A DNA stretch of 64,000 bases from Sipunculus nudus (taxonomy: Eukaryota; Annelida; Sipuncula; Golfingiida; Sipunculidae), in the NCBI GenBank assembly GCA_026874595.1, contig CM049314.1:37243229-37307228 (forward strand), in the 5' to 3' direction. Under the pieces are notes generated by a model that was given only the letters and a program-made list of their open reading frames with translations, had not been told where the DNA came from and did no database searches. Below, one piece after another: positions 35,154-49,300 of this stretch; within the stretch, counting starts at the first letter, position 1, and every line of letters begins with the position of its first letter. The translations under genes and the position numbers were made by a program.

Positions 35154-35832
35154 GAACTTCTTACATAAAATATGGAAAGGTCAAAAGTGAACATAGTTAA
35201 TAAGATCATTCGACCTATGATTTGAACATGACTTGAGCACCTATGCGCCAGATGATTATTGTGACAGATGAAACTAGTGACTCCTTACTATCCTTCCGAG
35301 GAGTTTCTGGTAAAATTTTCCGCGAAACCTTTAATGAGATTACTTTTCCGGGGACAATGTAACAAAGAAGGTAAATCTTCCGCATCAAAATTCTATTATT
35401 TTGCATTAAATTATTATACAAGTAATTAATGCATGGATTGCCTCTATTTAAAAATCAGCTGGTGGGGCCTTTTTTAAAACACTCAGAGAAATCATTCATT
35501 TTGATAGTTTTTATTTTAAAAGATGATATATTTCATATTTCCCCGGGTGTCATAATTTGAAATTTAGGGTAAACGGTAGAATTTTACAGACAGCAGATGA
35601 TATTAATATGGGTGCAAAGATATGATTTTTGTATAAATATCTATACAGTGAATTCATAGAGACGCTGCCATTGAAATACATATTATATTTTATATACAAA
35701 TGTGCCCAAACCGTTTTTGATTGTAGATTAAGGTTTCTGCTTTTTGCAAAGTTTGTATTTGTATTAACTCATCCGATTAGCACAAGGATGTACAGTGACC
35801 ATATATGACATCAAATATATTATGAGATATAT

Positions 35833-35836
<4 letters not shown>

Positions 35837-35868
<32 letters not shown>
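35837..35868. repeat. (AT)n microsatellite
   Basis: Short AT run. Confidence 0.9.
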
Positions 35869-35870
<2 letters not shown>

Positions 35871-37791
35871 CGAGATACCATGCGCCACATGGCTCTTACA
35901 TAAGGAGCTTAAGATATCGAATCAAAGGCCAAGCAGAAATATGCTGGAATATGACGATTTTAGAAAGAATGTATGTTTTTCAGCTGTAGCAACAAGCTAA
36001 TCATAAAAACTGTATCTCATTCTGAAATCTTGGAATGTACCCGATTTCAATTAAAATCTGTTGGTCTTACTACTACGAGATATTGCTACTCTAGAAATGT
36101 GGGCCTGTTGAGGGCTTTCAATACAGAATATCATATTTAGGTCCACCGAAACATATAGTTTATGACAAAAATTCGGTTTGAATCAAACAAAATGTTTTAC
36201 CCCGCTTTGGTAATAATTAAGAAACTTCTCTGGGAAATGTACGCTCTCTCTCTCTCTCTGTCTCTCTTTTTTTTTTCTCTAATTTTGTTACATTTGTGAA
36301 CATGTAGTTACTTTTGAATGTATTTCGTTACTAACTATATATATAAATACGTCTGAGATAGTATAGACTGAACGTATAACCATGTTCATATGTTTTCTGA
36401 ATTTGTATTCAGAACAAATGCTTGTATATTCATATTTTATTTTTGTTTAAATATATAAAAAATATATCATATGAAAGAAGATATGTACTTCTAGTCAAGC
36501 CATACCCCGACCATGGCCCTAATTCAACTAACCTGTGTGATTCCTCAGTGTGTCCAACACGGTTACAGATGCACTAGACCAAAGCAGCTCCTAATACCAA
36601 TGGTCCTCGCTCGGACAAACAAAACGCCCTATTTCACAATGATAAATAATCATTTGATTAACAAAATCATCATGATGGTTCAGAATGCTTCAGAAGTTTA
36701 ATGGGTTATTTTCTTATCCCTCAACATTATTTAACTAAAATTCTGTATAGAACTTTTGGTAAAGTTTCTCACGGACAAATCAACAAAACAAACAGAGATT
36801 AAATATATTGCCAAATGGCGGAGATAAAATTATTAACAAAAGGTAAGAATGCAAAAAGAACTATAATGTTTACTCTATCAGCCTTTCTGGGTGGAATTAT
36901 ATTTGTAATATGAAAATAACAGGTGCTGTCGCATGTGTATCTCTAATCAATAGTCATAAACGTAAATTCTCAGTGCGTCAATTTGGAAAACACAGGGTAA
37001 GTGACAAAACTTGCATGACGATCAGATATCTCATATGATCCGGTTAAAAAAAACAAATGAAAACACGCTTAGGCATAACGATGTACCATGTTAATGATAT
37101 TCATTCCAATAAACATAAAATGATCAAAATTGGGTATTGTTGCGATTTCTGATTGGACAAATTTCAAGTTGTACACCCAGAAATGTGCAATTGTAAATTC
37201 AATCAAATATTTATAAAATAAAAAAAAAAGTTCAGGTAACACTGATATGCTTCTGTAAGTACAAAAAAAGGATTTATATTGAAAGAAAGATGAAACTAAG
37301 AACTTTTTTTGTAAAGAAAATGTAATATCAATAGCACTGAGTTAAGAAATAAAATTACCGTTACGCATTAGTTTTAACCTTAAACCATTACTGCCGAATG
37401 TTTACCGTAAAGTGCAAACAAGAAAAAAGTTGCTTATACAGAGTGTAATATATCACTTAAATATGGACTTATATTGTAAATTATATCAGACTCATGAAAT
37501 ATACAGCAAGAGTTTTATATTAGTGTTTATCGATGCACACTCTAACGCCAAGGTTGAATTAGGCATGCTAGACTGTTATTCGGATGCATTGCTAACAGTT
37601 ATCCAAAGAAAGGAAAGTCTGTCACAACATACACCTGATTTGGCCCTATGCTGACAAACCATTTTATTCTGAATACAGTTCTGAGTTCATTTATATTTGG
37701 CCTTCACACATCTCTTATCATGGGCTGTGATGAAAGTATGCCCTCTTAACTACAAATGTGTTGTTAGTTAGTTGTCAGTGATATAGAGTGA

Positions 37792-37792
<1 letters not shown>

Positions 37793-37847
<55 letters not shown>
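37793..37847. repeat. (AT)n microsatellite
   Basis: Uninterrupted AT run. Confidence 0.95.
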
Positions 37848-37849
<2 letters not shown>

Positions 37850-40439
37850 AGAAACGTGGTTCTATTAAAAAAGCAAAACTTGTCTCGGATTACATCATGG
37901 AAGTGCTTGAAACGAACTTTAAAATAAAGCGTTTAAATAAACATTTCCCGCGACAACTGGTGCTGCGGAAAAGAGAGGAGGTATTAAGCACCACAGGACT
38001 CAGCTTTAAGTATATTCCTAAACATATTACAAGTACACGAACTTTTAAAACCATTTATTTGAAATATTGCTGATCAGCTACTCGTTCGCTTAAATCTTTG
38101 CAACTGTGACTGTTCTCAAGATTCGCAGGTGCCGTCAATATATTTAAAATGCATGAGGTCATGTTTCCATGGATAGAGAAAAATCTAGAAAACTTTTCGA
38201 TAAGGGACATGGAATAAGTAACATAGTCAAATGTTTAAATCACATCTTTAATTTTCTATATCAGTGTCAACATTGAACAAATATTTCAGAATTGGACAAG
38301 TGCATATTGCAGATAATATTTCCCTCATCAAGTAATAAAAATGTATATAATATTGACCCACAGGGATAATTGATCAAAATAATATGTACATTTCTGACAT
38401 TGCCATCCTACATTATCTAGTTCCTGATCTGCTTCAGCAGAGGGGATCTTACAATGTAAGCTTTACGCTAGCACTAACGTGTCAGCTGTAGCTGTATAAT
38501 TTGGATTGGTGAAGTAATTGGCGACCAATGCTGTTTAACGTGTCGTGGCATCATCAATTATATCCATAAACCTGGCCAAGACTGATATGGGATCAGTCAA
38601 TCTGAAACACCAAATACAGAAGAATAGGCTCTTGTTTTACAGGTTTTTTAATTAAAGACATATTTTTCAAAATGTTCTTTTAAATTCAATTTTTTTTAAT
38701 TCAAATAAAAAAAGGTTAAAAAAAGATGGCTATAGTACATTAAACTTTTGGAGATATTTGATGTTATTTCAATATTGTACTACTGTTGAAAGCACATTTA
38801 TTGTCAGATATGTTTGTAAAAAATAAGGTTTTGCTATAAATTTTAAAATAATCAAATTCTACATTAGTATATGGTATATCAAAAATGATATGGTATTTTC
38901 AAGTATATTATATGAACTTAACGCTATTAGCATGTAGATTTTGAGAAGGTGAAGCAGAGTAGTTGCTCCATCAGTGCAATCAGGATACGCGAATTGCTAC
39001 AACATTTATATTATTTATATACATTGAAAAAAGATCGATTTGACTTGAATGTCATCAAAGTTTTGCTACATTTTATCGGATTTAGCGCAATGCAAGGAAA
39101 AAAATATTATTATTCATCAGTCTTATAACAATATGTAATATCAAACCCTGCGAGGCACGTGGCTCTTTACGAATTCCAATTGAGCATTAAAGATGACTCC
39201 GTTGCAATGGTATTTTCCGTAGTCACCATACTATATAAATACCTGCGAAATAAAAGTATAATTTATAAAGTGACAAATTATTGAAATGCTACTACTGTAA
39301 TTTTCCCAAAACTACTGACCTTACTCAAGAACGAGTGGGTGATAAACTTTCATAAATATATTTAATGTAGGCCTTCAGTAAAACTTAATCTCTGTCCCTC
39401 GGTTAAGCAAATTTCTTTCTGCGGGACCGAGAGGATCAAACTTAACGCTCCATTGTAGTTGTTGTCTGCCCATTGCCAGGTGCTTCAGACAAACGGAACA
39501 GTTGTGTAAACATTGCGCTGACATTTGAATGTTCTAACGATTAATTTGTTACGATAACATATACGTACACACAAGATTTAACAAAAAAAAAAGATTTTAC
39601 AAAATCAACATTGGACCCTTCGTAGGTACCAAACTAAAATTGGACTCTCCAAAACGTACTCCAACACAAAGGTAACGACGAAACCCAGCATAGCCAGAGT
39701 CGACGACTACCGGGACTAAGAAGGCATAACACCAACACCAGATTTTAGAGGAAACGCTAGTCGATTTTGCCTTATTAAATAATCAGAAAGAATATCATCA
39801 AACCCGATGTCTCATTGAAGCATTATACCACAACCTAAAACATTGGACATTCTAAAGTTGTGACTGAATATGGATAAGGGCGTTAAGATACCATGTTGAA
39901 TCATAGATTGGATCAAATTTAATAAGGAACTACACAAATTGCTGAAATTTAATATGTAATTTTATAAATGACCTAGGTACAGATATTTAAAACAAATTAA
40001 TAGGTTTATGTTGAAGGAGCATATTTAGAAAAAAATATGTAGAAAATGGATCGTGTTAAATGAAATGGGATTTTCCACTTTACCAAATTTTGATGTGCCG
40101 AATCCAGTAAAATTAATTTTGATACTCTGTTTCAAAGGTAAAATATTCAAATTTTTTAATTTAATTTAAAATATAAAGAGGCATATAATTTTAAAACCGC
40201 ACTGTAATTTGGGTATAAACGGGCAAAATTAGTATTAATCATCAATTTAATCAGCTTGTCGAATAATCTTGCCAATTAAGTTCCAATTCTTTTTTTGAAT
40301 TCACTATATGAAGTTAATTTGTTGAGTGAAATAAATATCGAATAACGTTTATATTAGTGTTTTCATTAGCTTTTAGGGCTGAAGCACATAGAGGGTATAT
40401 TTGGAGGGTATATTCCACTGAAAAGGTATAGGGGATTCC

Positions 40440-41190
40440 TTTTTAGCTCAGCTGAATTTAAGTCATCTGAGCTACAGTGATCACTCTTTGTCCGGCGTCC
40501 GTCCGGCCGGCCGTCCGTTAACAGGGCACAAATCGTAATCGTTAGACCTAAAAACTTTTAACTTTACAACCAGGAAAGTGCTGGACAAAACTCCTTGAAA
40601 CCTGAAATTAGGTCATGGTGACCTATATTTTGCGACTAACGGGCCAAAATCATGATTTTGAGCACCCAGACAGTCAGTCGGGGCAAATGTATTCATTAGG
40701 CCTAGAAACCTCTAACCTGACATTTTGGGAGGTCCTATGCAAATGTCCTTGGAAACCTGAAACTGGGTCACAGGACCTATATTCGGCGGCCTATAGGGAA
40801 AAGATGTCATATGTCAGATGGGGACAAATCGTATCTGTTAGGCCTAGAATCTTGCACAATTTCTTGGGAGGCCCTAGGCAAATCTCCTTGAAAATCTTAA
40901 ATTAGGTCATGGTGACCTACAAGACAAAACCCTGATTCTGAGCCTCCTGAATGTAAGATTGGCACAAATCATATCTGTTAAGCCCAGAATCTTCTAATGC
41001 AATATCCTTGGAGGTCATTGTCAAATCTCCTTGGAAACCTGAAATTAGGTCATGGTAACCTACATTTTGTGACATACAGGCCGAAAACAGGATTTTGAGC
41101 ACCCAGAAAGTCAGGCAGGGCACACATTGTATTTGTAAGGCCTAGAATCTTCTAATGTAACACTCTAAAACGTCCTTGGCAAATGTATGT
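40440..41190. repeat. Interspersed repeat array (TTTAGCTCAGCTGA family)
   Basis: Begins TTTAGCTCAGCTGAATTTAA with TCCGTCCGGCCG-type runs, then four diverged units built on GTTAGACCTA, CTTGGAAACCTGAAATTAGG and TCATGGTGACCTA. The same family recurs at 49368-50560. Similar TTTAGCTCA/CCGTCCGTCC repeats are common in bivalve genomes (established in general, not searched here). Confidence 0.7.
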
Positions 41191-41198
41191 GGAAAACT

Positions 41199-42344
41199 GT
41201 TAAACTGTTAAAATATGAAACAAGTCATACATATTTTTAAATTAACATAATAATACTTTTTAGGCAATCAAATCTATTTAATTTTAACCAATCTAACTTT
41301 TAGAACTGGCCACAGCCAAACAAAGTTATACTTTTTAAGCAGTTAAATCTATTTCATTTTAACCAATCTAACTTTTAGAACTGAATTTTTTCCTGATATA
41401 ATTTTCTGCGTAAATAACAGACAGAAAAGAATGAAAAGACAGTGAGAAAACATTGAAAAAGAAAAACGTTAATCATCGACAAATATACTGTTTATTTAGT
41501 AAACAATTCTTGGTAACCTTGATAGCCCACATATTTACACAATAGATTTTATAATAATATTATAATATTATAATTATAAATTTTGTATTAAAGAGTAAAG
41601 TTTATTACATGAAACTATATATTATAATTTTACAATTTATATGTATATATACTATATATATTCCTAAACAATGATTACTGTGCATACTATTCTGAATTAT
41701 ATATATATATATAATTATATATATAAATATATATGTATTTTGTTAGCCATTTCTTTTAAAATTATTAATAAAAATTATAATTTGTTCGGAATTCTATATT
41801 GAAAATACATTGTGGATGTGGAACTGTTTCAATTGAATCCTGGACAACAATGAATTATATGTTATCATTATATTATGGCACTTATGTGCCAAGTGATTTT
41901 TGTAAATCTTATAATTTGCATAATATCTCATATTGAAAATGATTCACAGATACCTACTAGTATACAATGTATATATCCACGACTACATTATAATATGTTG
42001 TATATATTTTAAACATGAATTGCTTTCTAAATAAACTGTTATTTGTCGATTAACGTTTGCTTTTATTTTTCCATATTTCCTCAGAAGCTAAAAACTAACG
42101 GTGTTCTGTACGTCACTTACGCAGACAATTATATCAGGGAATGATTGGTGTATCAAAAACCTAGAGATCTCCGGCCGGAGATCAAAATAAAATCCAGAGA
42201 CCGCAATATCTTAATGAATAAGGCAGCGATTCGTATTAAACCTTCCCAATACTATTCTTCATGACATCAGCATCGAATGTGATACTTAATTTGCAATGCA
42301 CAAAGTATTTATTGAGTTATCCAAGGAAACTTCACCCGGAGACA
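41199..42344 (+). repeat. Left terminal inverted repeat
   Basis: Outer end GTTAAACTGT. Contains AT-rich blocks, the ATCATCGACAAATATACTG block near 41470, a perfect palindrome GATCTCCGGCCGGAGATC near 42166, and ends inside with CACCCGGAGACA. Confidence 0.75.
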
Positions 42345-43055
42345 ACCCGAAGATCATCCGGAGACCGCCATCTTGCCCGGAGATCCGCTCCCACTGATTC
42401 CCATTTGCCACAACAGATGCCGCCACCTTCATGTCCGAATATCCCGCTCTGATATATGTTCCTAGTATATCATTTACATGTTTGATTGATTGAAACTGAC
42501 AATAAAATATGTATAGCTTCCAACTGGAATGTTAATTCACAAAATTTTATTTTCTGATATAATATAAAATGATAATAAGATATTTATACGTTATTGATAT
42601 GTATTTGATACGATATTTATATATATTTATATATTATAATAAACTGTTTTAATAAAATTATATTTTCTTGTATTCAATAAAAAAATTATATTATTTATTA
42701 TTATTATTAATTTAGCGGACCTCTGTATTCATGCTCTGGGAAAACAGCGTATCCAGTTAGAAAATGACGTTGTGGCTAATTGGCACATAAGCACCCAAAG
42801 GGTACCTGCCTAATAGCCGCGTAATTTGTTTTAACTGTATAATAATTGCATTATATTCTATCTAGCGGACCTCTGTATTTCAGCTGTGGGAATGCTTATT
42901 CATTATCTGCAGAGGGTACTTATAAAGACGTAATCCTCCGATATAGCTTCAGGTACATTTGCACAAATATTAAGCCATCATATATCACACATTGAACATG
43001 TTATCATATTTCCTTAAAATAGTCTGGATATCTGCATGGGCAGTGTAATACTGTC

Positions 43056-43514
43056 TCATGGTTCCCATGTTTTACCTTGACAGGATGTTTTCGCTGAACT
43101 TTTGGAAACGGTGTGAACATTAATTGCTCTGAACAGTTTTTTTAGATGGGTTCTCATTCTATATTCATCATATACCATATCATTAATTTTATCATTTAAC
43201 CAACTGTTCAGCCTATTGTTGGAAAATCCAACCGCGTTGGCGATCGCATATACCCTACAATCTGAGTTATTGTTCTGTAAGACGGCATTCACTACCGAAA
43301 CATGTAATTTAGATTGCTACAAGTTGTAGATTTGGCAAAGCTGTATTTCTGTTGTTGATGTATGACTCTTTGCAATCTCATGCAAACTATCTATTACAAA
43401 CAGACACCCACGTCTATTCGGACAGATGTAGGCCAATGTGAATTTTACGGCAAAATATATTTGTACACACGAGCTTTTTCGAGAACCTATATTTTTAAAA
43501 CCTGTTTCAGTCAC
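43056..43514 (-). pseudogene. Ulp1-like cysteine protease remnant of the element
   Basis: Read on the - strand in a single frame with one TAG (near 43316): GCLFVIDSLHEIA, then LCQIYNL, then AVLQNNNSDCRVYAIANAV and MRTHLKKLF. These match the Ulp1-type C-terminal block of transposon proteins (YDSL, QIxxIY, QNGGSDCGxFAIA, MRxHL). The residue after the catalytic Cys is Arg instead of Gly, and the His/Trp block is not visible. Confidence 0.6.
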
Positions 43515-43940
43515 GATCCATTTGTTTCGTTCATCACTGAAGCAAGATGTTAGAGTAGTATTTTATAATCTGATGTTTTCTGGAACGTTTTAAATTTATT
43601 CGCGCGGCACAGATATGCTTATCAAAAAGCCAAGAATCGTTCCATATTTCTCATTTGTTTTGAACTGTTAGTCCGAATTCATGTTGCCAATTCCTCGCTC
43701 GGCACGCCTCTTTTTTCAGGCGAATTGTGTATATTGAAATTGGCGATATCAGATTTGCCTTTCTCTTTTTAACTGAAAAGTTTTTTTTTAGTTTTAGCGA
43801 GAGTCGATTTTTTATTTTTTGTTCTTGTTGGTGTTATCTTCGGGGTTTACATTACGAATATCACTCAACTGGCAAGGTCATACGATTTTCATACTTTTTT
43901 TTTATTTGTTGTCTGTTTTGTTGTAGAGGATGCACTTGTT

Positions 43941-44291
43941 TCAAAAGAATGTGTATTTATAATGCTTTTTTGGAGTTCTGTCTCTAGGCGAGGTTATCAT
44001 GGAAACATCTGTTTCGGGTGCAGCTTCAAATTCGTAAACGACATCTAATTTTCTCGGCTGTTTTCTTCCCGTTTTCCTAGCCACCCTTTTCTTACTCCGC
44101 CGAGACATTAGTGAAACATTTAGTTTGCGTTTTTGATCGATTACATCCATACCTATAGATATGCTGGCTGCAAGAATATGGTAGCAAATATTTGTTGCTG
44201 CGCACTGACATTTTCCTATTGGGAAAAGGGTTACCGCATATTTATTGTCATTGTTGCCCTTCACAATGAAACTACTAAATTTCGCAACCAA
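43941..44291 (-). pseudogene. SWIM zinc-finger remnant of the element
   Basis: The - strand frame contains GKCQCAATNICYHILAASIS, the CxCx(n)CxH SWIM pattern, followed by a basic stretch (RRSKKRVARKTGRKQPRK). SWIM fingers follow the transposase core in Mutator-like elements. The preceding core is absent. Confidence 0.6.
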
Positions 44292-44461
44292 TTCTATTTC
44301 CTGTTATTGATTATATAATTGCCCATTCAATCTGTGTCATGTTCCTTCTAACGAACTCGGAATATGTTTTCCTCTTTTGTCTCCGCATCACCATGCAAAA
44401 AATAAAATTGTGTGATATAATACATAATGTGAAATTTACTAGGTAACAGCGGGGAAATGAC

Positions 44462-44620
44462 AATTGAGAGAAAGAGAGAGATAGAGAGAAAGAGAAGGGG
44501 GGGGGGGGGGGAGAGAAAGTGAGAGAGAGGTACAAAAAGAGAGGAAAATGAGAGATGGTAGGACATATAGAAAAACATTAATATTTTTTTCGATCGATCG
44601 ATCGAGAGAGAGAGAGAGGT
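44462..44620. repeat. (GA)n, poly-G and (GATC)n low-complexity tract
   Basis: GAGA-rich run with a poly-G block at 44497-44510 and CGATCGATCGATCGAGAGAG near 44591-44610, inside the element. Confidence 0.85.
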
Positions 44621-44923
44621 GAACACCATTTATATAACTGCAGGGGAAAAAAAGTGGAACTGCTCATATTTTCAGGATAAGGGGCTTCATCAGTGAGGCG
44701 TACGCTCAAAGGATAATAGGATTACAGGACTTCAAATAGCTATACAAAGATTTAATTAGCCTGCCGAGGTGTCTTGGTCCTCTCTTTCCGTACATAAACA
44801 ATATAACTCCATAAATAATTCGTTTGCCTTCAAAGGTGCGCAACGGAAATTAATGAGTTTAATGAGTTTATCATTAAATAGCAAAATAGGCCATGTCTCT
44901 TGATGAACCACTTCGTTAATAAC

Positions 44924-46050
44924 TGTGTCTCCGGGTGAGCTTTCCTTGCATAACTCAATTTATACTTTGTGCACTTGCAAATTAAGTATCACATCCGATG
45001 CGGATATCATTGTATGGGGGAGGTAAAATACGAATCACTGCCTTTTCAATTAAGATATTGCGATCTCCGGGTTTTATTTTGATCTCCGGCTGGAGATCTC
45101 CGGGTATTAGATACACCCATCATTCCTGATATAATTTTCTGCGTAAGTAACGTACAGAACACCATTAGTTTTTAGCTTCGTTATAAAATATGGAAAAATA
45201 AACGAAAACATTTATTTGAAAGCAATTCATGTTAAAAAATATATACAACATATTATAATGGAGTCGTGGATATATACATTGTATACTAGTAGGTATTTGT
45301 GAATCAATTTCAATAATATTATGCGAATTATAAGATTTACAAAAAAAATCTTGGCACATAAGTGATTAAACTGTACAATGATGATAAATAAATCACTGTT
45401 CTCCAGGATTCAATTGAAACAGTTTAAGATCTAAAATGTATTTTCAATATAGAATTCCTAACAAATAAAACTTTAAATAACAATTTTAAAAGAAATGCCA
45501 AACAGATATATATATATATATAATTATATATATATAATTCAGAATAGTATGCACAGTAAACATTGTTTTAGGAATATATATGCTATATATACATATAAAT
45601 ATATATAAATATAATATATGTTTCATGTTATAAACTTTACTCTTTAAAATAAAATTTATATTTTTAATTTAGTCATATAATTTCTGGAAATGATTTAAAT
45701 GTACATCTATGGTGTAAATATGTGGGCTATCAAGGTTACCAAGAATTGTTTACTAAATAAACAGTATATTTGTCGATGATTAACGTTTTTCTTTTTCAAT
45801 GTTTTTCTCACGGTGTTCTGTCTGTTATTTACGCAGAAAATTATATCAGCGAATGATTCCGTGGCCATTTCTAAAAATTAGATTGGTTAAAATGAAATAG
45901 ATTTAACTGCCAACAACTATTACTTTGTTTAGCTGTGGCCAGTTCTAAAAGTTAGCTTGGTTAAAATTAAATAGATTTGATTGCCAAAAAAGTATTAATT
46001 GTGTTAATTTTAAAATATGTATGACTTGTTTCATAATATGACAGTTTAAC
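44924..46050 (-). repeat. Right terminal inverted repeat
   Basis: Reverse complement of the left arm; outer end ACAGTTTAAC, inner end TGTCTCCGGGTG. Confidence 0.75.
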
Positions 46051-46243
46051 AAAGTCTTAACGTAAAATTTACTTTATTGTCCCCTCATACAAAAGTTGTC
46101 CCCTCGGAAACAAAGTCCTCTCTTGTTGCCCAGGAGAGTCTAAAGTCAAGCGATGAGGTGGTGTGGCTGGGTAACTTAGGAATTCATATCATTATCTCCC
46201 GGCCAGACGTAACATCGGTTTGTCATCGTCTCTAAGTAAGAGT

Positions 46244-46330
46244 ATGTACGGGTTTGGGACAGATTTGGTGCCATACACGCCTCCGAAATGGGCTGAGAAA
46301 CTTAAAGGTATCCCAACTCATAGGATACAG
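46244..46330 (+). CDS. Desulfhydrase-like exon 1 (29 codons)
   Basis: [20 protein letters not shown], followed by GIPTHRIQ, phase 0, donor GTGAGC. Intron 1 is 2.5 kb. Confidence 0.7.
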
Positions 46331-49300
46331 GTGAGCCCTTGAGCGAGCAGCCCCCCCCCCCCCCTTCTCAAAGAATCTTCATTCACTTGAATGCAAGCGA
46401 CTTTGCACGTTTTGTTATGCACGGTAAAGGTGTGCCTGCTTAGAAAAGTCTTTTAAAATGTAAAACTTAAAGGCGTTGTACAAAACTCGGAAAGCAGGAG
46501 TAACACCACTGTGAATTCTCTTGTAAATATCAAATAACCCCACAACTGGACCTAAGAGGTTTAGAACCATTATCAATCCAAAGTTTCAAAACACATTAAA
46601 TTGTAACACTACATATATTTTACTGAACCTTTTCCAAATTACAAGATGAAAGAAAGTACTAAAAGTAAAAGTAACAAATAACAAACATAACCACAGTTCA
46701 AATATTGACACTTCCCACTTAAATGAGACTAAAATAAGTTCTGTTCAATTTACATAATAGTGGAAGTTTTACATGTGGTACAGTATGTTCGTTTGTGTCC
46801 ATAGATGTGGATAAAGAAGAGAGAGTATGTCAGTATTGTATAAACTTTGGTATTAATGAAATAGAAGATGAATATATTTTTTTGTTAACATGTTCAATGT
46901 ACATGATGATTTAAGAGTAAAACATTTGTAGAAAAGATGTTATAAGACAGTGTTCAGATCATTTTCATTCAGTTGTTAAATAAGAACTTGAATTATGTTG
47001 AGTGATGTTGGAAACTCTAGGCCATGGGGCCTTTTTTCTGAATAAAGTTCTGTTCTGTTCTGTCCATAGATAAGGGTATACATTGTCATGAGTTTTACTG
47101 TCATGTGCGAATTAGATCGCTTGTCAAGGGACAAAGGGCAAGCTAAACACTAATTGCTATAAATCCCTTTGTTTTTTAAGGTGTGTTGATAACTTGTACA
47201 GTAAAACCTCACCTTGGGACCACCTCAGTTAAGGGACAACCTCAAAATAATAACCACTGTAATGGATCCCGTAATTGGTCGTAATTTTGAGATTAAACTG
47301 TACCTGCAGGTTGGTGTGGTGGGCCGTGTGAATTAATCCCATATACGTACTTATCCCTCGATGAAACATTAGCTGGCTATTAAAAAATGAAATTGATGTG
47401 GTTAAAATTATGGCTAAGCTTCATATCTAATCCGCAAGCAAATGCAACTCCTTGAAAAACAGATTCATGGGAAGGGAGAATCCATAAATAAGTTACTGTA
47501 AGTGCCATATAAAACACCTAATTTATATGAAATCAGAATATTTACGCAAATGTGAGCAGATGCTGTTTTCAATTATAAAAAAAAGCAACAAACGAACAAA
47601 GTTAATTAGAGTGATGTCATTTCATAACAAATAAATATGAGTATGTATGTGTTGGTGTGTTTACATGGGTGTATGTATATTTATATATAAGCCTATGTAT
47701 ATATTATATATGTATATGCATATGTATAGATTTACCATACATGTGTACATTCATATGTAAAATGAGCAGAATATGTAACATTTTTCACATTCATTTAATT
47801 CTATTTACAGCCTTTAAGGATATTAAGTCTGCAATGAATATTATATTATGTTATGTTATATTATATTACATTACATTTTATTTATTTTATGGGTCTTGCC
47901 ATTATAATATATTATTTTTTGTTATGTTATGTTATGTTATTTTATATTAAGGGGGAGCTGGCCATTATATTTTATTATATAACATAATATAATATTATAT
48001 TATATTGTCTTATCATATCTTATAATATAAAATAATATATTTTTATTATATTATATTATATTATATTGTCTTATCCTATCTTAAAATATTATATAATACA
48101 ATATATGATATTATATAACATAATATTATATTATATTATATTGTGGGGGGAGCTGGCCCTGTGTACCTGTTTAAAACCCAGATTTGCCCAAATTGCCAAA
48201 TTTATCACACCTGTAGCTTAAATGGCTGATTATTCCACAGATGCGGAGCAGGATCCATCACTCAACAATGTAAACTTTTAATCTTGTATAAATAAAGGGT
48301 TTTAATATTGATAATATCATGTTTCTTAAAACTGAAATTTTAATTTTTGAATGAATTAAAGTTTTATAATTTCAATTTATCACCAAGAAGGAGACACAAA
48401 GAAAAAAAATATTTTTTTTTCAGATTTTGTCTTGCAGTTTATTTTAATATTAGTCCAGTAAAAAGTAATTTACTGTCACTGGAATTACCTTTAAATAATG
48501 TACCTTTTTAAAAAAAATTGAAATATTTTGAAAATTATATGATCTTATATGAATTTGAAACAACTTTTGGATTTATTTAGATATAGGGTTTACAACGTTA
48601 ATAAAACCTTAAAGTAAGTTTTAATACTTTTATAAGAATCCTGGTATAGGAACAATTTTATCATCTATTACTTAAAGGAATTGTAAACCTTGAATGCTAG
48701 CAAGGAACAGTTTGTCAGCAACCACAAGGGGCAGGGGTAGACCTAATTAGGTAATATAGATCATTTTTCTGTGGACTAAAAATTAAGGTATTGGCCCATT
48801 AAATGTATAAATATAAATGTATTTTGTGTTTTGTTCAGTTAGCACAGTTGGACACACCTATTCACAAATGGACCCTTCCAGGATTGCTGGCCAACATAGA
48901 ACTTTATATAAAGAGAGATGACATGACTGGGAGCAGCATATCTGGAAATAAGGTAAGACAGACTCAGTCTTATTCAAGTGGTTATCCCATTTATATTTTC
49001 AGTTTTAAAAAAATCATGTTATCATGAGACTGATATAAAATAATATCCCTAGTGTTACTCTTGCAGTGACATAGTGTTACTTGAATGGAATAAAGGATAC
49101 ATTATGTCTATAAAAAATATCAATTTTAACCCCCTGCATCAACAAATTTTATTTTTATTTTCATCTTTTAAGAAGATGAAATAATAGACTTTTGATAAGA
49201 TTCACTTTGTTATGTAGTGCTTTTACCTATTTAGCAAAAAAAGATTCTGTTATTTTCATGCTTTTTCCTGATCATATGACATTTTTATTGAAATATACAA

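Larger units (their letters stand above)
34282..41198. other. Intergenic region
   Basis: No gene recognised. Contains a SINE (34870-35153), (AT)n tracts, a (CT)n/poly-T stretch (36241-36280) and an interspersed repeat array (40440-41190). Short open frames at 37412-37654 and 37846-38073 lack any recognisable family or splice context. Confidence 0.5.
41199..46050. mobile_element. 4.85-kb DNA transposon with about 1.1-kb terminal inverted repeats
   Basis: The left arm (41199-about 42344) and right arm (about 44924-46050) are reverse complements of high identity over their whole length. The interior (about 2.6 kb) has remnants of a SWIM zinc finger and a Ulp1-like protease on the - strand, in that order. 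Long inverted repeats plus SWIM and Ulp1 modules are typical of Mutator-like or related elements. The transposase core is missing, so this is an internally deleted, non-autonomous copy. No target-site duplication was established. Confidence 0.7.

Noticed and set aside
37846-38073. Open frame of 75 codons after an AT repeat
   Set aside because: No recognisable family, no paralogue in the window and no splice partners.
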